Below are positions 52,548 to 62,987 of a DNA stretch of 64,000 bases, in pieces. The notes beneath the pieces are model-generated. The model did no database searches. It saw nothing but the letters and a program-made list of their open reading frames with translations, and was not told where the DNA came from. Made by a program: the position numbers and the translations under genes. The first letter of the stretch is position 1. Every line of letters begins with the position of its first letter. The stretch comes from JAFKFH01 sp017307375 (GTDB lineage: Bacteria > Pseudomonadota > Alphaproteobacteria > Ferrovibrionales > Ferrovibrionaceae): the NCBI GenBank assembly GCA_965229335.1, contig OZ245874.1, forward strand, positions 5,580,001 to 5,644,000, given 5' to 3'.

Positions 52548-55178
52548 TTACCGGTACCGCTCGAGGAAGCGATCGACCATATCGGCGCTGCGATCGTCCA
52601 GCAGGAACTGAAGGCGGGTCTCGTCACCCGTCCGACCGACGATCCGGCCGGTCAGCCGGAACGACAGGCCGGGTACCGCCAGCTCGACCGCCGTCCCAAC
52701 GCTCGCCGCGACCGCCGGGGCGAGACGGGCCCCACCCTGCGACAGCTCGGTCAGCCTGACCTGCGAGCGCTGGCCGGCGACGGTCGCGTCGACCGCGATG
52801 TCGAGCCTGACCCGGTCGGCGACACGGCGGTCGCCGGCCCGCTTGACCGCAGACAGGAACTCCAGCACCTGCTGGCGCAGCCCGTCGACGACCCCGGCGA
52901 CGTCGCGCGAGGCGACGGACACCGCGTCGGCGGCCTCCAGCGAGCGGCCGGCGGAATCGACGACCTGGATGGTCGAGTGCGTGACCGCGCCCACCGCCCG
53001 CGACGCATTGCTGACGTTTGCCGCGATTTCGCCGGTTGCCGCGGCCTGCTGTTCGACGGCCGAGGCGACGGCGACCGCGGCTTCGTTCAGGCGGCCGATC
53101 GTGCCGCCGATCCCTTCGATCGTCGACACGGTGGCCCCGACCGACCCCTGGATCGCCGAGATCTGGGTGGCGATATCCTCGGTCGCCCGGGCGGTCTGCG
53201 TCGCCAGGCTCTTGACCTCGGAGGCGACGACGGCAAAGCCCTTGCCGGCTTCGCCGGCGCGCGCCGCCTCGATCGTCGCGTTCAGCGCGAGCAGGTTGGT
53301 CTGGCCGGCGATCGACCGGATCAGTTCGACGATCTGGCCGATTTCGCCGGCGAACTGATCCAGCCGGCGAACCTGGGATTCGGCCTCGCGGCTCTGGCTG
53401 ACCGCATCGCCCGCCATGGTGGCGGCACCGGTGATCTGGCGCCCGATCTCGCCGATCGACGCCGACAGTTCCTCCGATGCCGAAGCGACGGTCTGCAGGT
53501 TCTCGTCGGTCTCGCGCGCGGCTCCGGCCACCTTGGTCGCCTCGGCATTGGTCTGCTGCGACATGGCGCCGATCGAGGTGGCCGCGCCGGTCATGCGGGT
53601 GGCGGCATCCGATAGCGTCGTCAGCACGCCGACCATGACCGATTCGAAATCCTGCACCAGCGCATCCATCGCCGCCGACCGCCGCGCCTTCTCCTCGGCG
53701 GCATGGCGCTCCTCGGCGGCGCGGCGCTCGCGCTCGCGCTGCTCGGCCTCCAGCGCCTTCAGCCGTTCTTCCTGCAGCCGCGCCTCCATCTCGTGCTGGG
53801 CCTGTTCGTTCCGCAGCCGCTCCTCGGCAAGGCGCCGCTCTTCCTCGGCCTGGTCCAGGCGCCGCTTCTCCTCCGCCTCGCGGGCGAGCTCGGCCTCCTG
53901 CTGCAGGCGGCGGTTCTCGATCATGTTGCGCTGGAAGACCGCAACGGCGCGGGCCATGTCGCCGACCTCGTCGCCCCGCCGGCGCAACGGGATCTCGCTT
54001 TCGACCTCGCCATCGGCCAGCAGCACCATCCGCGACGTCAGTCGCTTGATCGGCCGGGCCGCGCCGAAGCCCACCGCAATGCCGATGAGCGCCAGCACGC
54101 CCAGGCTGATCGCGATGATGACCTGGAGTTCGAACATCGTCTTGTTCAGGGCGCTGAAGGCCTGGTCGGCCGGTGCGCGGACCACGGCCACCCAGCCGAG
54201 TCCGGGATAGCCATAGGCCCCGACGCTCTGCGCATAGCCCGAGGCGTCGCGCTCATTATGGTGCGGATCGATCAGTACCATGGCGCCCGATTTTTCACTC
54301 AGCGCCTTGACCATGCCGGGATCCGATCGCAGGTCGCGGGTCGCGCGCTCGAGCTTGGCAAGGTCGCGGCGATAGCTGCCGCCGGGCCGGGTCGCCTGCT
54401 CGTTGTCGATCAGCACGCGGCCGTCGCGATCGAACAGATAGATCTCGAATTCGTCGATCCCGTCCTCGGCGAGCCGGGCACCAAATGTGCTCACGATCTC
54501 GTCGACCAGGCCGAAATCGGCAAAATTGACCCAGACGCCGATCTGCTTGCCGGCAGCATCCTTGACCGGCGCCGAAAAGGTGATGACGAAACCGTCCTCG
54601 CCATAGAGCCGCGCGACCTCTGGCGAGACCTCGGGCTGGCCGACCACGGTGCCGGTGAAAGCCGGGGTCTTGCCGACCAGGAAATCGCCGCTCCAGGCCT
54701 TGCGAAACCACGGCGCCGCGGCAAAGCTGCGACCATAGAATGCCTTGGTATCGAGCGGCTTGCCGTCGGCATTGACGGAATTGACCGCCTGGACGACGCC
54801 CTTGTCGTCGACCAGCAGCATCAACTTGTAGACGCCGTAATTGGTCATGTAGGCGTTCATGGCAGTGACGAGCGGATTGTCGTCGCCCGGCTTACCCCAG
54901 TTCGCCCGCTCCTTGGTGGCCGTGTTTTCGGTGAAGGCCTGGACGTCGCCGTAGCGTTCGAACAGGTTGCGGTCGATGATGTCGTTGACCGTGATCGCCG
55001 CCTCGCGGAACCGCAGCAGCGACGGCCGGGCCAGATCGTCGTAGTCGGACATGATCATGACGAAGACCAGCGTCGCCGGCAGCAGGCCGAACAGCACCAG
55101 CAGGGCTGCTAGCTTGGCGGCAACATTGAACCGGAACCGGCGCCGGGCGCGGGCGTGGGCCAGGGCAGTCGAAGACAT
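52548..55178 (-). CDS. Methyl-accepting chemotaxis protein with C-terminal PilZ domain (Tlp1-like)
   Basis: An 876-residue chemoreceptor. Membrane helix 1 lies about residues 17-42. A Cache-like sensor domain follows (about 45-330). Helix 2 (about 350-375) leads to HAMP, a long Glu/Arg-rich coiled coil (about 420-510), and the MCP signalling domain with SIAGQTNLLALNATIEAAR and GEAGKGFAVVASEV. The last 100 residues are a PilZ domain (RRVADR at about 784-789, ELSQGG at about 811-816, where the usual Asp is Glu). PilZ binds cyclic di-GMP; Azospirillum Tlp1 has this fusion. ATG 55178 is chosen; the longer frame to 55274 adds a non-family N-terminus. Confidence 0.9.
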   Translation of the reverse strand: MSSTALAHARARRRFRFNVAAKLAALLVLFGLLPATLVFVMIMSDYDDLARPSLLRFREAAITVNDIIDRNLFERYGDVQAFTENTATKERANWGKPGDDNPLVTAMNAYMTNYGVYKLMLLVDDKGVVQAVNSVNADGKPLDTKAFYGRSFAAAPWFRKAWSGDFLVGKTPAFTGTVVGQPEVSPEVARLYGEDGFVITFSAPVKDAAGKQIGVWVNFADFGLVDEIVSTFGARLAEDGIDEFEIYLFDRDGRVLIDNEQATRPGGSYRRDLAKLERATRDLRSDPGMVKALSEKSGAMVLIDPHHNERDASGYAQSVGAYGYPGLGWVAVVRAPADQAFSALNKTMFELQVIIAISLGVLALIGIAVGFGAARPIKRLTSRMVLLADGEVESEIPLRRRGDEVGDMARAVAVFQRNMIENRRLQQEAELAREAEEKRRLDQAEEERRLAEERLRNEQAQHEMEARLQEERLKALEAEQRERERRAAEERHAAEEKARRSAAMDALVQDFESVMVGVLTTLSDAATRMTGAATSIGAMSQQTNAEATKVAGAARETDENLQTVASASEELSASIGEIGRQITGAATMAGDAVSQSREAESQVRRLDQFAGEIGQIVELIRSIAGQTNLLALNATIEAARAGEAGKGFAVVASEVKSLATQTARATEDIATQISAIQGSVGATVSTIEGIGGTIGRLNEAAVAVASAVEQQAAATGEIAANVSNASRAVGAVTHSTIQVVDSAGRSLEAADAVSVASRDVAGVVDGLRQQVLEFLSAVKRAGDRRVADRVRLDIAVDATVAGQRSQVRLTELSQGGARLAPAVAASVGTAVELAVPGLSFRLTGRIVGRTGDETRLQFLLDDRSADMVDRFLERYR

Positions 55179-55529
55179 CAAGGAGCCTCTGAAGAATTCG
55201 GCGGACTTATATTGGTACCGCCCATTGTCATTTGTGTGGTGGGCCCGCAAGGTACGGAATTTAATAGGTCGCAAAAGGTACTGTTATAAAAAATTACAGA
55301 AACCGGTCGCAGAACTGGGGTAGCGGATGGCTGTGGTAACCAAGGCTGCTCTCGATAGTACTTATCAATAACAACTTGGCTGCGATGAGACTGTAGACAA
55401 CGCAGATGCGGTCTTGTCGGGTGCCAATCCAGGTGCGTGACAGGGCGCAGACCGGGACCCGGAAATTACAATATCCGAAAGCGATTTGTCGGGGAAGGCG
55501 GCAACGACGCGACACCAATCGAGGGCGGA
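55179..55529. other. AT-richer gap between the chemoreceptor and tRNA-Thr
   Basis: 351 bases without a convincing gene, with less GC than the surroundings, including AATTTAATAG and a TTATAAAAAATT stretch (about 55260-55300). It must hold the chemoreceptor promoter on the reverse strand. It lies directly after the 3' end of the tRNA gene, a common insertion position, but no integrase or att repeat was found. Confidence 0.5.
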
Positions 55530-55604
<75 letters not shown>

Positions 55605-55694
55605 GCCGGGTGCGTCGTTTTCGGGTGGTGCCCGAAGCGCGGCGGACTGATACAAGAGGCCGAACGGCATTGCAAGCGAAACCGTCGAGAAAAA

Positions 55695-55865
55695 ATGACC
55701 GAACCCGAAACCCCGGCACCGCGGCCGGCCAGACAGCCTTCCGAAGCCAACCGCGAAACCCGGCTGGCCGAGGCGCTACGCGCCAACCTGCATCGCCGCA
55801 AGGCGCAGGCCCGCGCCCGACGTGACCAGCCGGCAGCCCCGGATACCGGCCACGGCGAAGGTTAG
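55695..55865 (+). CDS. Small basic protein upstream of murA, function unknown
   Basis: A 56-residue, Arg/Ala-rich protein from ATG 55695 with TRLAEALRANLHRRKAQARARRD, a short charged helix (key residues ALRANL and RRK) often seen in small alphaproteobacterial proteins upstream of murA. No signal or membrane segment. The ribosome site is weak (GTCGAGAAA). It is 60 bases before murA. Confidence 0.65.
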   Translation: MTEPETPAPRPARQPSEANRETRLAEALRANLHRRKAQARARRDQPAAPDTGHGEG

Positions 55866-55925
55866 AGAGTTTGCTTGACCGCGGCTTTGCGTTAAAAGCC
55901 TGCGCTTGACCAGTCAGGTAGCATC

Positions 55926-57197
55926 ATGGATCGAATTCGCATTCGCGGCGGCCGTCCCCTCATCGGCCAGGTGAGAATCAGCGGCGCCAAGAACGCGGCA
56001 CTGCCGCTGATGGCGGCCGCGTTGCTGACGCCCGAGACGCTGACCCTGACCAACCTGCCCCGCCTGGCCGATATCGATTCGATGGCCAACCTGCTCGACC
56101 AGCATGGCATCGGCGTCAGCTTTTCCGGCACGGGCCCGGACAGCGCCGTCGCGCTGGCAGGCAGGACCATCACCTCGACGCTGGCCCCCTACGACATCGT
56201 GCGCAAGATGCGCGCGAGCGTCCTGGTGCTCGGCCCGCTGGTCGCGCGCGAAGGCCATGCCGAAGTCTCGCTGCCCGGCGGCTGCGCCATCGGCACCCGG
56301 CCGGTGAATCTGCATATCCAGGCGCTGGAGGCGCTCGGCGCCGAGATCACCATCGAGCGCGGCTATATCCACGCCAAGGCCCCGAACGGGCTGAAGGGCG
56401 GCGTCGTGCGCTTTCCGATGGTCTCGGTCGGTGCCACCGAGAACACGCTGATGGCTGCGACCCTGGCCGAAGGCACGACCGTCATCGAGAATGCGGCGCG
56501 CGAGCCCGAGATCACGGACCTGGCCCATTGCCTCGTCGCGATGGGCGCGCGGATCGAAGGGATCGGCACCGACAAGCTGATCGTCCAGGGCGTGTCCGGT
56601 CTGCACGGCGCCACCCACCGGATCATGCCCGACCGGATCGAGACCGGAACCTTTGCCTGCGCCGTCGCCGCCACCGGGGGCGAGGTCGAACTGGTCGACG
56701 GGCGCTTCGACCTGATCGAATCGCTGGTCGAGGTGCTGATCGCGGCCGGCTGCCGCATCGACCAGACGCCGGACGGTCTCAAGATCGCGCGCAACGGCCA
56801 CCGCATCCAGGGCGTCGACGTGATGACCCAGCCGTTCCCGGGCTTCCCGACCGACATGCAGGCGCAGGTCATGGCGCTGATGACGACGGCCGAGGGCGCC
56901 TCGATGATCACCGAGACGATCTTCGAGAACCGGTTCATGCATGTCCCCGAACTGGCGCGCATGGGCGCGAACATCACCGTGCACGGCGCGTCGGCGCTGG
57001 TCCGCGGCGTGCGCGGCCTGACCGCCGCGCCGGTCATGGCGACCGACTTGCGCGCCTCGGTCAGCCTGGTGCTGGCGGGCCTGGTCGCCGATGGCGAGAC
57101 GATCGTCAACCGCATCTACCATCTCGATCGGGGGTACGAGCGGGTCGAGGCCAAGCTGGCCGGCGTCGGCGCCCAGATCGAGCGCATGAGCGGCTGA
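55926..57197 (+). CDS. murA: UDP-N-acetylglucosamine 1-carboxyvinyltransferase
   Basis: A 423-residue enzyme for the first committed step of peptidoglycan synthesis, transferring enolpyruvate from PEP to UDP-GlcNAc. Conserved: KNAALP (K22-N23), R93 in VRKMRAS, catalytic cysteine C120 in LPGGCAIGTRPV, and the late TDLRASVSLVLAGLVADG (key residues D, R, S). It starts the housekeeping run and lies six bases before the DUF2948 gene. Confidence 0.96.
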   Translation: MDRIRIRGGRPLIGQVRISGAKNAALPLMAAALLTPETLTLTNLPRLADIDSMANLLDQHGIGVSFSGTGPDSAVALAGRTITSTLAPYDIVRKMRASVLVLGPLVAREGHAEVSLPGGCAIGTRPVNLHIQALEALGAEITIERGYIHAKAPNGLKGGVVRFPMVSVGATENTLMAATLAEGTTVIENAAREPEITDLAHCLVAMGARIEGIGTDKLIVQGVSGLHGATHRIMPDRIETGTFACAVAATGGEVELVDGRFDLIESLVEVLIAAGCRIDQTPDGLKIARNGHRIQGVDVMTQPFPGFPTDMQAQVMALMTTAEGASMITETIFENRFMHVPELARMGANITVHGASALVRGVRGLTAAPVMATDLRASVSLVLAGLVADGETIVNRIYHLDRGYERVEAKLAGVGAQIERMSG

Positions 57198-57203
57198 GCC
57201 CCG

Positions 57204-57662
57204 ATGGCGGAACCCCTCGGCACCGACAAGACCCTGCCCGCCGGGCAGGACCTGCGCCTGAAGGCCGAGGATGCCGACGATCTCGCCGTGATCTCGGCCT
57301 GCCTGCAGGACGCGATCGTGCGCGACGAGGACCTGGCCTACGACCGCCGGGGGCACCGGTTCGCCCTGATCGCCAGCCGCTATTGCCGGGAAAGCGGCGA
57401 CGGCCGCCGCGCCCGCAGCCTGCTGCGCTTCGATTCGGTGCTGTCCGTCCAGTGCCGCGACTGGACTGCGCGGGCGCCGGAGGCTGCAGCCCGGCCGCTG
57501 CTGGCGCTCGACGTCGTCCCGCGCGACGAGGGCGCGGCCGACATCACGCTGATCTTCGGCGGGGGCGGCATGATCCGCCTGGGCGTCGAATGCATCGACG
57601 TCATTCTGAAGGATCTGGGCCAGTCCTGGGCGACCGGGACGCGGCCCGACCACGGCCTCTGA
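57204..57662 (+). CDS. DUF2948 family protein
   Basis: A 152-residue protein of the alphaproteobacterial DUF2948 family, always near murA and hisG. It has DLRLKAEDADDLAVISACLQDAI and FCGGGG-like later parts (here FGGGGMIRLGVECIDV), giving a small alpha/beta protein of unknown function. It is six bases after murA and was named by synteny and pattern. Confidence 0.85.
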   Translation: MAEPLGTDKTLPAGQDLRLKAEDADDLAVISACLQDAIVRDEDLAYDRRGHRFALIASRYCRESGDGRRARSLLRFDSVLSVQCRDWTARAPEAAARPLLALDVVPRDEGAADITLIFGGGGMIRLGVECIDVILKDLGQSWATGTRPDHGL

Positions 57663-57700
57663 CGGGCCGGGGACTGTGAGGAAGAGAAGGATTTCGGCCG

Positions 57701-58352
57701 ATGGCCGCCAATGAACCGCTGATCCTGGCCCTGCCGAAGGGCCGCATCCTCGACGAGGTCCTGCCGTTGTTGAAGCAGGCCGGCATCGAGCCCGAGGCCG
57801 AATTCGACGATCCGAAGTCGCGCAAGCTGCGTTTCCGCACCAACCACGACAATCTCGAGATCATCCGCGTCCGTTCGTTCGACGTCGCGACCTTCGTCGC
57901 CTTCGGTGCCGCCCAGATCGGCGTCGCCGGCAACGACGTGCTGATGGAATTCGACTATCCCGAGATCCACGCACCGCTCGATCTCAAGATCGGCTATTGC
58001 CGCCTGTCGGTCGCCGAACCGGCGGAACTGGTCGCCAAGGACGACCCGACGCGGTGGAGCCATGTGCGGGTGGCGACCAAGTACCCGCATGTCGCCCAGA
58101 CCCATTTCGCGCGCCGCGGCGTGCAGGCCGAATGCATCAAGCTGAACGGCGCGATCGAGCTGGCCCCGCTTCTGGGCCTGTGCCGTCGCATCGTCGATCT
58201 GGTCTCGACCGGGGCGACGCTTAAGGCCAACGGGCTGGTCGAGGTCGAGGTGATCGCCGAGGTTTCCTCGCGCCTCGTGGTCAACCGCGCCGCGCTGAAG
58301 ACGCGGCCGCGCGAAGTCGGCGGCTTCATCGAACGCTGCCAGGCGGTGCTCG

Positions 58353-58363
<11 letters not shown>
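57701..58363 (+). CDS. hisG: ATP phosphoribosyltransferase, short form
   Basis: A 220-residue enzyme for the first step of histidine synthesis (ATP plus PRPP). LALPKGRILDEV at the start, DVLMEFDYPEI, and LVSTGATLKANGLVEVE (PRPP loop) are typical. It lacks the C-terminal regulatory domain, so it is the short form that works with HisZ; hisZ is not in this window. GAGAAGGA precedes ATG 57701. The end overlaps hisD by 11 bases. Confidence 0.95.
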
Positions 58364-59645
<1,282 letters not shown>

Positions 59646-59667
59646 CCTGCCATCGCCGGGGAACAGA

Positions 59668-60147
59668 ATGAGCGACGGGCCCAACCACCGCATCTGCCAT
59701 CTGGTCCTCGACGAGAAGAACGTGGTGCGCCGCCACCCCGACATCGAGCACGAACGCGCGGTGGCGATCTACGACCTGCTGGAGGAAAACACCTTCGAGC
59801 CGATCGGCTCGGCCTGCGGACCCTATCACCTGCATCTCGGCATCGCCGAGACCCGGCTGGTCTTCGACATCCGGATGGAGGACGACAGCCCGCTGGGCAA
59901 GATCATCCTGGCGCTGTCGCCGTTCCGCAAGATCATCAAGGACTATTTCGAGATCTGCGACAGCTACTACCAGGCGATCAAGACGGCCACGCCCGCCAAG
60001 ATCGAGGCGATCGACATGGCGCGGCGCGGCGTTCACAACGAAGGCTCGACCCTGCTGCAGGAACGGCTGGCCGGCAAGATCGCCATCGACCATCCGACCG
60101 CGCGCCGCATCTTCACCCTGATCTGCGTCCTGCATCTGAAGGGCTGA
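59668..60147 (+). CDS. UPF0262 family protein
   Basis: A 159-residue protein of the alphaproteobacterial UPF0262 family, with HPDIEHERAVAIYDLLEENTF, RLVFDIRMEDD and FRKIIKDYFEICDSYYQAIK (key residues D, Y, Y). Function unknown. It stands between hisD and the phosphatase gene in its usual place. ATG 59668 follows a GGGGAAC site. Confidence 0.9.
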   Translation: MSDGPNHRICHLVLDEKNVVRRHPDIEHERAVAIYDLLEENTFEPIGSACGPYHLHLGIAETRLVFDIRMEDDSPLGKIILALSPFRKIIKDYFEICDSYYQAIKTATPAKIEAIDMARRGVHNEGSTLLQERLAGKIAIDHPTARRIFTLICVLHLKG

Positions 60148-60153
60148 GCCGCC

Positions 60154-60597
60154 GTGCAAGGCCTGCCCGGCTCGATCCTCTTCGCCTGCACCCACAACGT
60201 CATCCGCTCGCCGATGGCGGAAGCGATCGCCAAGCATCTGCTGGGAAAATGGGTGTTTGTCGACTCGGCCGGGCTGCGCAAGGGCGAGCCCGACCCGTTC
60301 GTCGTCCAGGTGCTCGACGAAATCGGCATCGACCGGGCCAAGCACCGGCCGAAGGATTTCGACGACCTTGAAGATTCCTCGTTCGACCTGATCGTCACCC
60401 TGTCGCCCGAGGCCCATCACCGCGCGCTCGAATTCACCCGCACGATGGCCTGCGACGTCCAGTACTGGCCGACCTTCGACCCTTCGGTGGTCGAGGGTTC
60501 GCGCGAACAGAAGCTGGAAGCCTATCGTGACGTGCGTGACGACCTGATGAAGCGGATCCGCCAGCGTTTCCCGCGGCCGGGCGGGCCGACGGTCTGA
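60154..60597 (+). CDS. Low-molecular-weight protein-tyrosine-phosphatase-like protein (arsenate-reductase-related)
   Basis: A 147-residue phosphatase with the P-loop C12-THNVI-R18-S19 (CX5R pattern) near the start and the conserved DP later (PTFDPS). Known members act on tyrosine phosphate or arsenate. The start is GTG 60154, six bases after UPF0262. It is the usual neighbour of infA in this group. Confidence 0.85.
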   Translation: MQGLPGSILFACTHNVIRSPMAEAIAKHLLGKWVFVDSAGLRKGEPDPFVVQVLDEIGIDRAKHRPKDFDDLEDSSFDLIVTLSPEAHHRALEFTRTMACDVQYWPTFDPSVVEGSREQKLEAYRDVRDDLMKRIRQRFPRPGGPTV

Positions 60598-60614
60598 CAC
60601 GCAACGGATTCCCC

Positions 60615-60643
60615 TTGCTTTTGGCGGGCCGGCCGCCCATGTT
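60615..60643 (+). promoter_or_regulatory. Possible infA promoter
   Basis: TTGCTT (60615-60620) and CATGTT (60638-60643) are 17 bases apart, 34 bases before the infA ATG. The -10 is weak, but infA is usually expressed from its own promoter. Confidence 0.35.
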
Positions 60644-60677
60644 CTGGCCCGAAATTTCCGAAAACTGCGGAGGCCCG

Positions 60678-60896
60678 ATGGCCAAAGAAGAGTTGCTCGA
60701 GTTTCCGGGCGTGGTGGAGGAGCTTTTGCCGAACGCCATGTTCCGGGTGAAGCTGGAAAACGAACACGAAGTGCTCGCCCATACCTCGGGCAAGATGCGC
60801 AAGAACCGCATCCGCGTGCTGGCCGGCGACAAGGTGATGGTCGAAATGACGCCCTACGACCTGACCAAGGGCCGCATCACGTTCCGTTTCAAGTAA
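60678..60896 (+). CDS. infA: Translation initiation factor IF-1
   Basis: A 72-residue OB-fold protein that occupies the ribosomal A site during initiation. MAKEELLEFPGVVEELLPNAMFRVKL (opening), HTSGKMRKNRIRVLAGDKV and DLTKGRITFRFK are family-typical, and the length is exactly that of IF-1. The ATG at 60678 follows GCGGAGG; the frame extends upstream to 60615 without support. Confidence 0.97.
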   Translation: MAKEELLEFPGVVEELLPNAMFRVKLENEHEVLAHTSGKMRKNRIRVLAGDKVMVEMTPYDLTKGRITFRFK

Positions 60897-60933
60897 GGCT
60901 GCCGCCCTGGCTTCTCTGGCCCGACCCCGGCTG

Positions 60934-61506
60934 GTGCTGGCATCGGCCTCGCCCCGGCGCCTCGATCTCCTGGCCCAGATCGGGCTGAAGCCCGACCTGG
61001 TCGACCCTGCCGATCTCGACGAAAGCGCGCACAAGGCCGAACTGCCGGCGGTCTACGCCCGGCGCATCGCCATGGCGAAGCTCGACGCCGTCGCCGCGCG
61101 CCATCCGCAGGCCTTCGTCATCGCCGCCGATACCGTGGTCGCGGTCGGCCGCCGCATCCTGCCCAAGGCCGAGACGGAGGCCGAGGCCCGCTCGTGCCTC
61201 GAGCTGGTTTCCGGCCGGCGCCACCGCGTCATGACGGCGCTCGGCCTTGCCACCCCGGACGGGCAACGCGCCTTTCGCCTCGTCACGTCGACTGTCCTGT
61301 TCAAGCGGCTGACCAAGCCTGAGATCGCCATGTATATCGCCAGCGGCGAATGGCAGGGCAAGGCCGGCGGCTATGCGCTGCAGGGCCGTGCCGCCGCCCT
61401 GATCCGGTGGATGAGCGGTTCGCCTTCCGGCGTCATCGGCCTGCCGCTGCACGATGTCGCGGCGATGCTGGCCGGGCGCGGCTTTCCCGTGTGGCCGCAG
61501 CCATGA
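60934..61506 (+). CDS. maf: Maf-family nucleotide pyrophosphatase
   Basis: A Maf/YhdE-type pyrophosphatase that removes non-canonical or modified nucleotides. LASASPRRLDLLAQIG at the N-terminus, ADTVVAVG, and GKAGGYALQG near the end are diagnostic. No in-frame ATG precedes the motif; the GTG at 60934 gives 190 residues but cuts into the usual first strand. A CTG at 60907, eight bases after TAAGG, would give 199 residues and looks better placed. The stop overlaps the next ATG (ATGA). Confidence 0.87.
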   Translation: MLASASPRRLDLLAQIGLKPDLVDPADLDESAHKAELPAVYARRIAMAKLDAVAARHPQAFVIAADTVVAVGRRILPKAETEAEARSCLELVSGRRHRVMTALGLATPDGQRAFRLVTSTVLFKRLTKPEIAMYIASGEWQGKAGGYALQGRAAALIRWMSGSPSGVIGLPLHDVAAMLAGRGFPVWPQP

Positions 61507-62804
61507 AGGCGCTGATCCTGGTCGAAAGCGGGCTGATCGAGGAGCGCGCCTCGCTGATGCTGGGCGGACGGCTCGCGGCGATCCATGTCGACCCCGCTGA
61601 CCCCGCCCTGCCCCGGATCGGCGACATCCGGCCCGGACGGGTCACCCGGATCGAGCCGGCGCTGGGCGGTGCCTTCGTCGATTGCGACGGCACGGCCGGT
61701 TTCCTGCCCGAAGCCCGCGGCCTGGCGGAAGGCGAACAGCTGCCGCTGCAATATGCCGTCCCGGCTCATGGTCACAAGCTGCCCGAATTCACCCGCGACC
61801 TCGGCCTGGCCGGGTTCCGCCTGACCTTCCGCCCGCGCGGGCGCGGCATCGGCTTCTCGCGCCGCCTCGACCCGGCCGAGCGCGACCGTATCACCGCCCT
61901 GCTGCCGCGCGGCCAGGGCTGGCTGGTGCGCGGCCATGCGCAGGGCTGCCCCGACGAACTGCTGGTGGCCGAGGCCGCCCAGCTGACCCAGGCCTGGGCC
62001 GCGACCGGCAAGGGCGAACATTTCCGCGACGGCGGCGCGCTGGCCCGCCTGTGGCGCGAGGCGCCGGATGCCGCCGGGATCGTCGCCGCCGACCCGGTGT
62101 CCTATGCCGCCGGCCGTGCCTGGACGGCGCGTTTCGCGCCCGATCATACCGAGCGCCTGACCCGCGCCAGGGCCGACGACGACCGCTTTACCGCACTCGA
62201 CGGGATGATCGAGGCCGCCAGCCAGCCGGACGTGCCGCTGGCCGGCGGCGGCCGGCTGGTGATCGAACCGGGGCGGACGCTGGCCGCCGTCGACGTCGAC
62301 AGCGGCGATGCGACGGCCGGCGACCGGCGCAGCCTGGTGCGTGCGGTGAACCGCCGTGCAATCCCGGAGATCGCCTGGCAGTTGCGCCTGCGCGAGATCG
62401 GCGGCCTCGTCGTCATCGACTTCCTCAAGGACAGCGGCCGCGCCGATCCCGGCCTGATCGAAGGGCTGCGCCATGCACTCGCGCCCGATCCTGCCGCGAT
62501 CAAGATCGCCGCGCGGTTCTCCGAGTTCGGCACGCTGGAACTGACCCGCGAGCGGCGCAGCGCGGCGCTGGCCGAACGCCATGCCAGCCCCGAGGGGCTG
62601 CTCGCCCGCCTGGCCCGCCGGGCCGTGGCCGAGGCGCGCCAGAGCCGCGGCCGCCCGCTGTTGCTGACCGCCGGCCCCGATCTTGCCGCCCGCCTCGACG
62701 ATGCGACCCTGGCGCGCTGGGCGGCGGCACTGGGCTGCCCGGTGACGATGCGCAGCGACGTCGCGTTGCGCGACGATCGTTTCAGCGTGAGCGCGGCACG
62801 ATGA
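61503..62804 (+). CDS. Ribonuclease E/G family protein, short form
   Basis: A 433-residue RNase E/G catalytic-type protein. It has an S1-like N-terminal part (RIGDIRPGRVTRIEPALGGAFVDCDG, key residues G and F), GKLPEFTRDLG-like HKLPEFTRDLGLAGFR, and the metal-binding LAAVDVDSGDAT with later VVIDFLKDS. It is smaller than RNase E and RNase G and lacks a zinc-link region I can recognise. It follows the maf gene in the usual alphaproteobacterial order. Confidence 0.83.
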   Translation: MKALILVESGLIEERASLMLGGRLAAIHVDPADPALPRIGDIRPGRVTRIEPALGGAFVDCDGTAGFLPEARGLAEGEQLPLQYAVPAHGHKLPEFTRDLGLAGFRLTFRPRGRGIGFSRRLDPAERDRITALLPRGQGWLVRGHAQGCPDELLVAEAAQLTQAWAATGKGEHFRDGGALARLWREAPDAAGIVAADPVSYAAGRAWTARFAPDHTERLTRARADDDRFTALDGMIEAASQPDVPLAGGGRLVIEPGRTLAAVDVDSGDATAGDRRSLVRAVNRRAIPEIAWQLRLREIGGLVVIDFLKDSGRADPGLIEGLRHALAPDPAAIKIAARFSEFGTLELTRERRSAALAERHASPEGLLARLARRAVAEARQSRGRPLLLTAGPDLAARLDDATLARWAAALGCPVTMRSDVALRDDRFSVSAAR

Positions 62805-62977
62805 GCAAGCAATGCCCGATCTGCGGCCGCCCGCCGGTCGACGACTTCAAGCCGTTCTGCTCGCGCCGCTGCAAGACGGTCGACCTGAACCGCTGGCTGT
62901 CGGAAGGCTATCGCATTCCGGTGGCCGACGACTGGGACGAAGACCCGGAAGCGCCGCCGCAGCAGCGGCCGAACTGA
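62801..62977 (+). CDS. yacG: DNA gyrase inhibitor YacG
   Basis: A 58-residue zinc protein: CPICGRP and FCSRRCKTVDLNRWL give the four-cysteine zinc site, and WLSEGYRIP is typical. E. coli YacG inhibits gyrase. The start overlaps the RNase gene stop (ATGA). It ends the housekeeping run. Confidence 0.94.
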   Translation: MSKQCPICGRPPVDDFKPFCSRRCKTVDLNRWLSEGYRIPVADDWDEDPEAPPQQRPN

Positions 62978-62987
62978 AAATCTTTCT

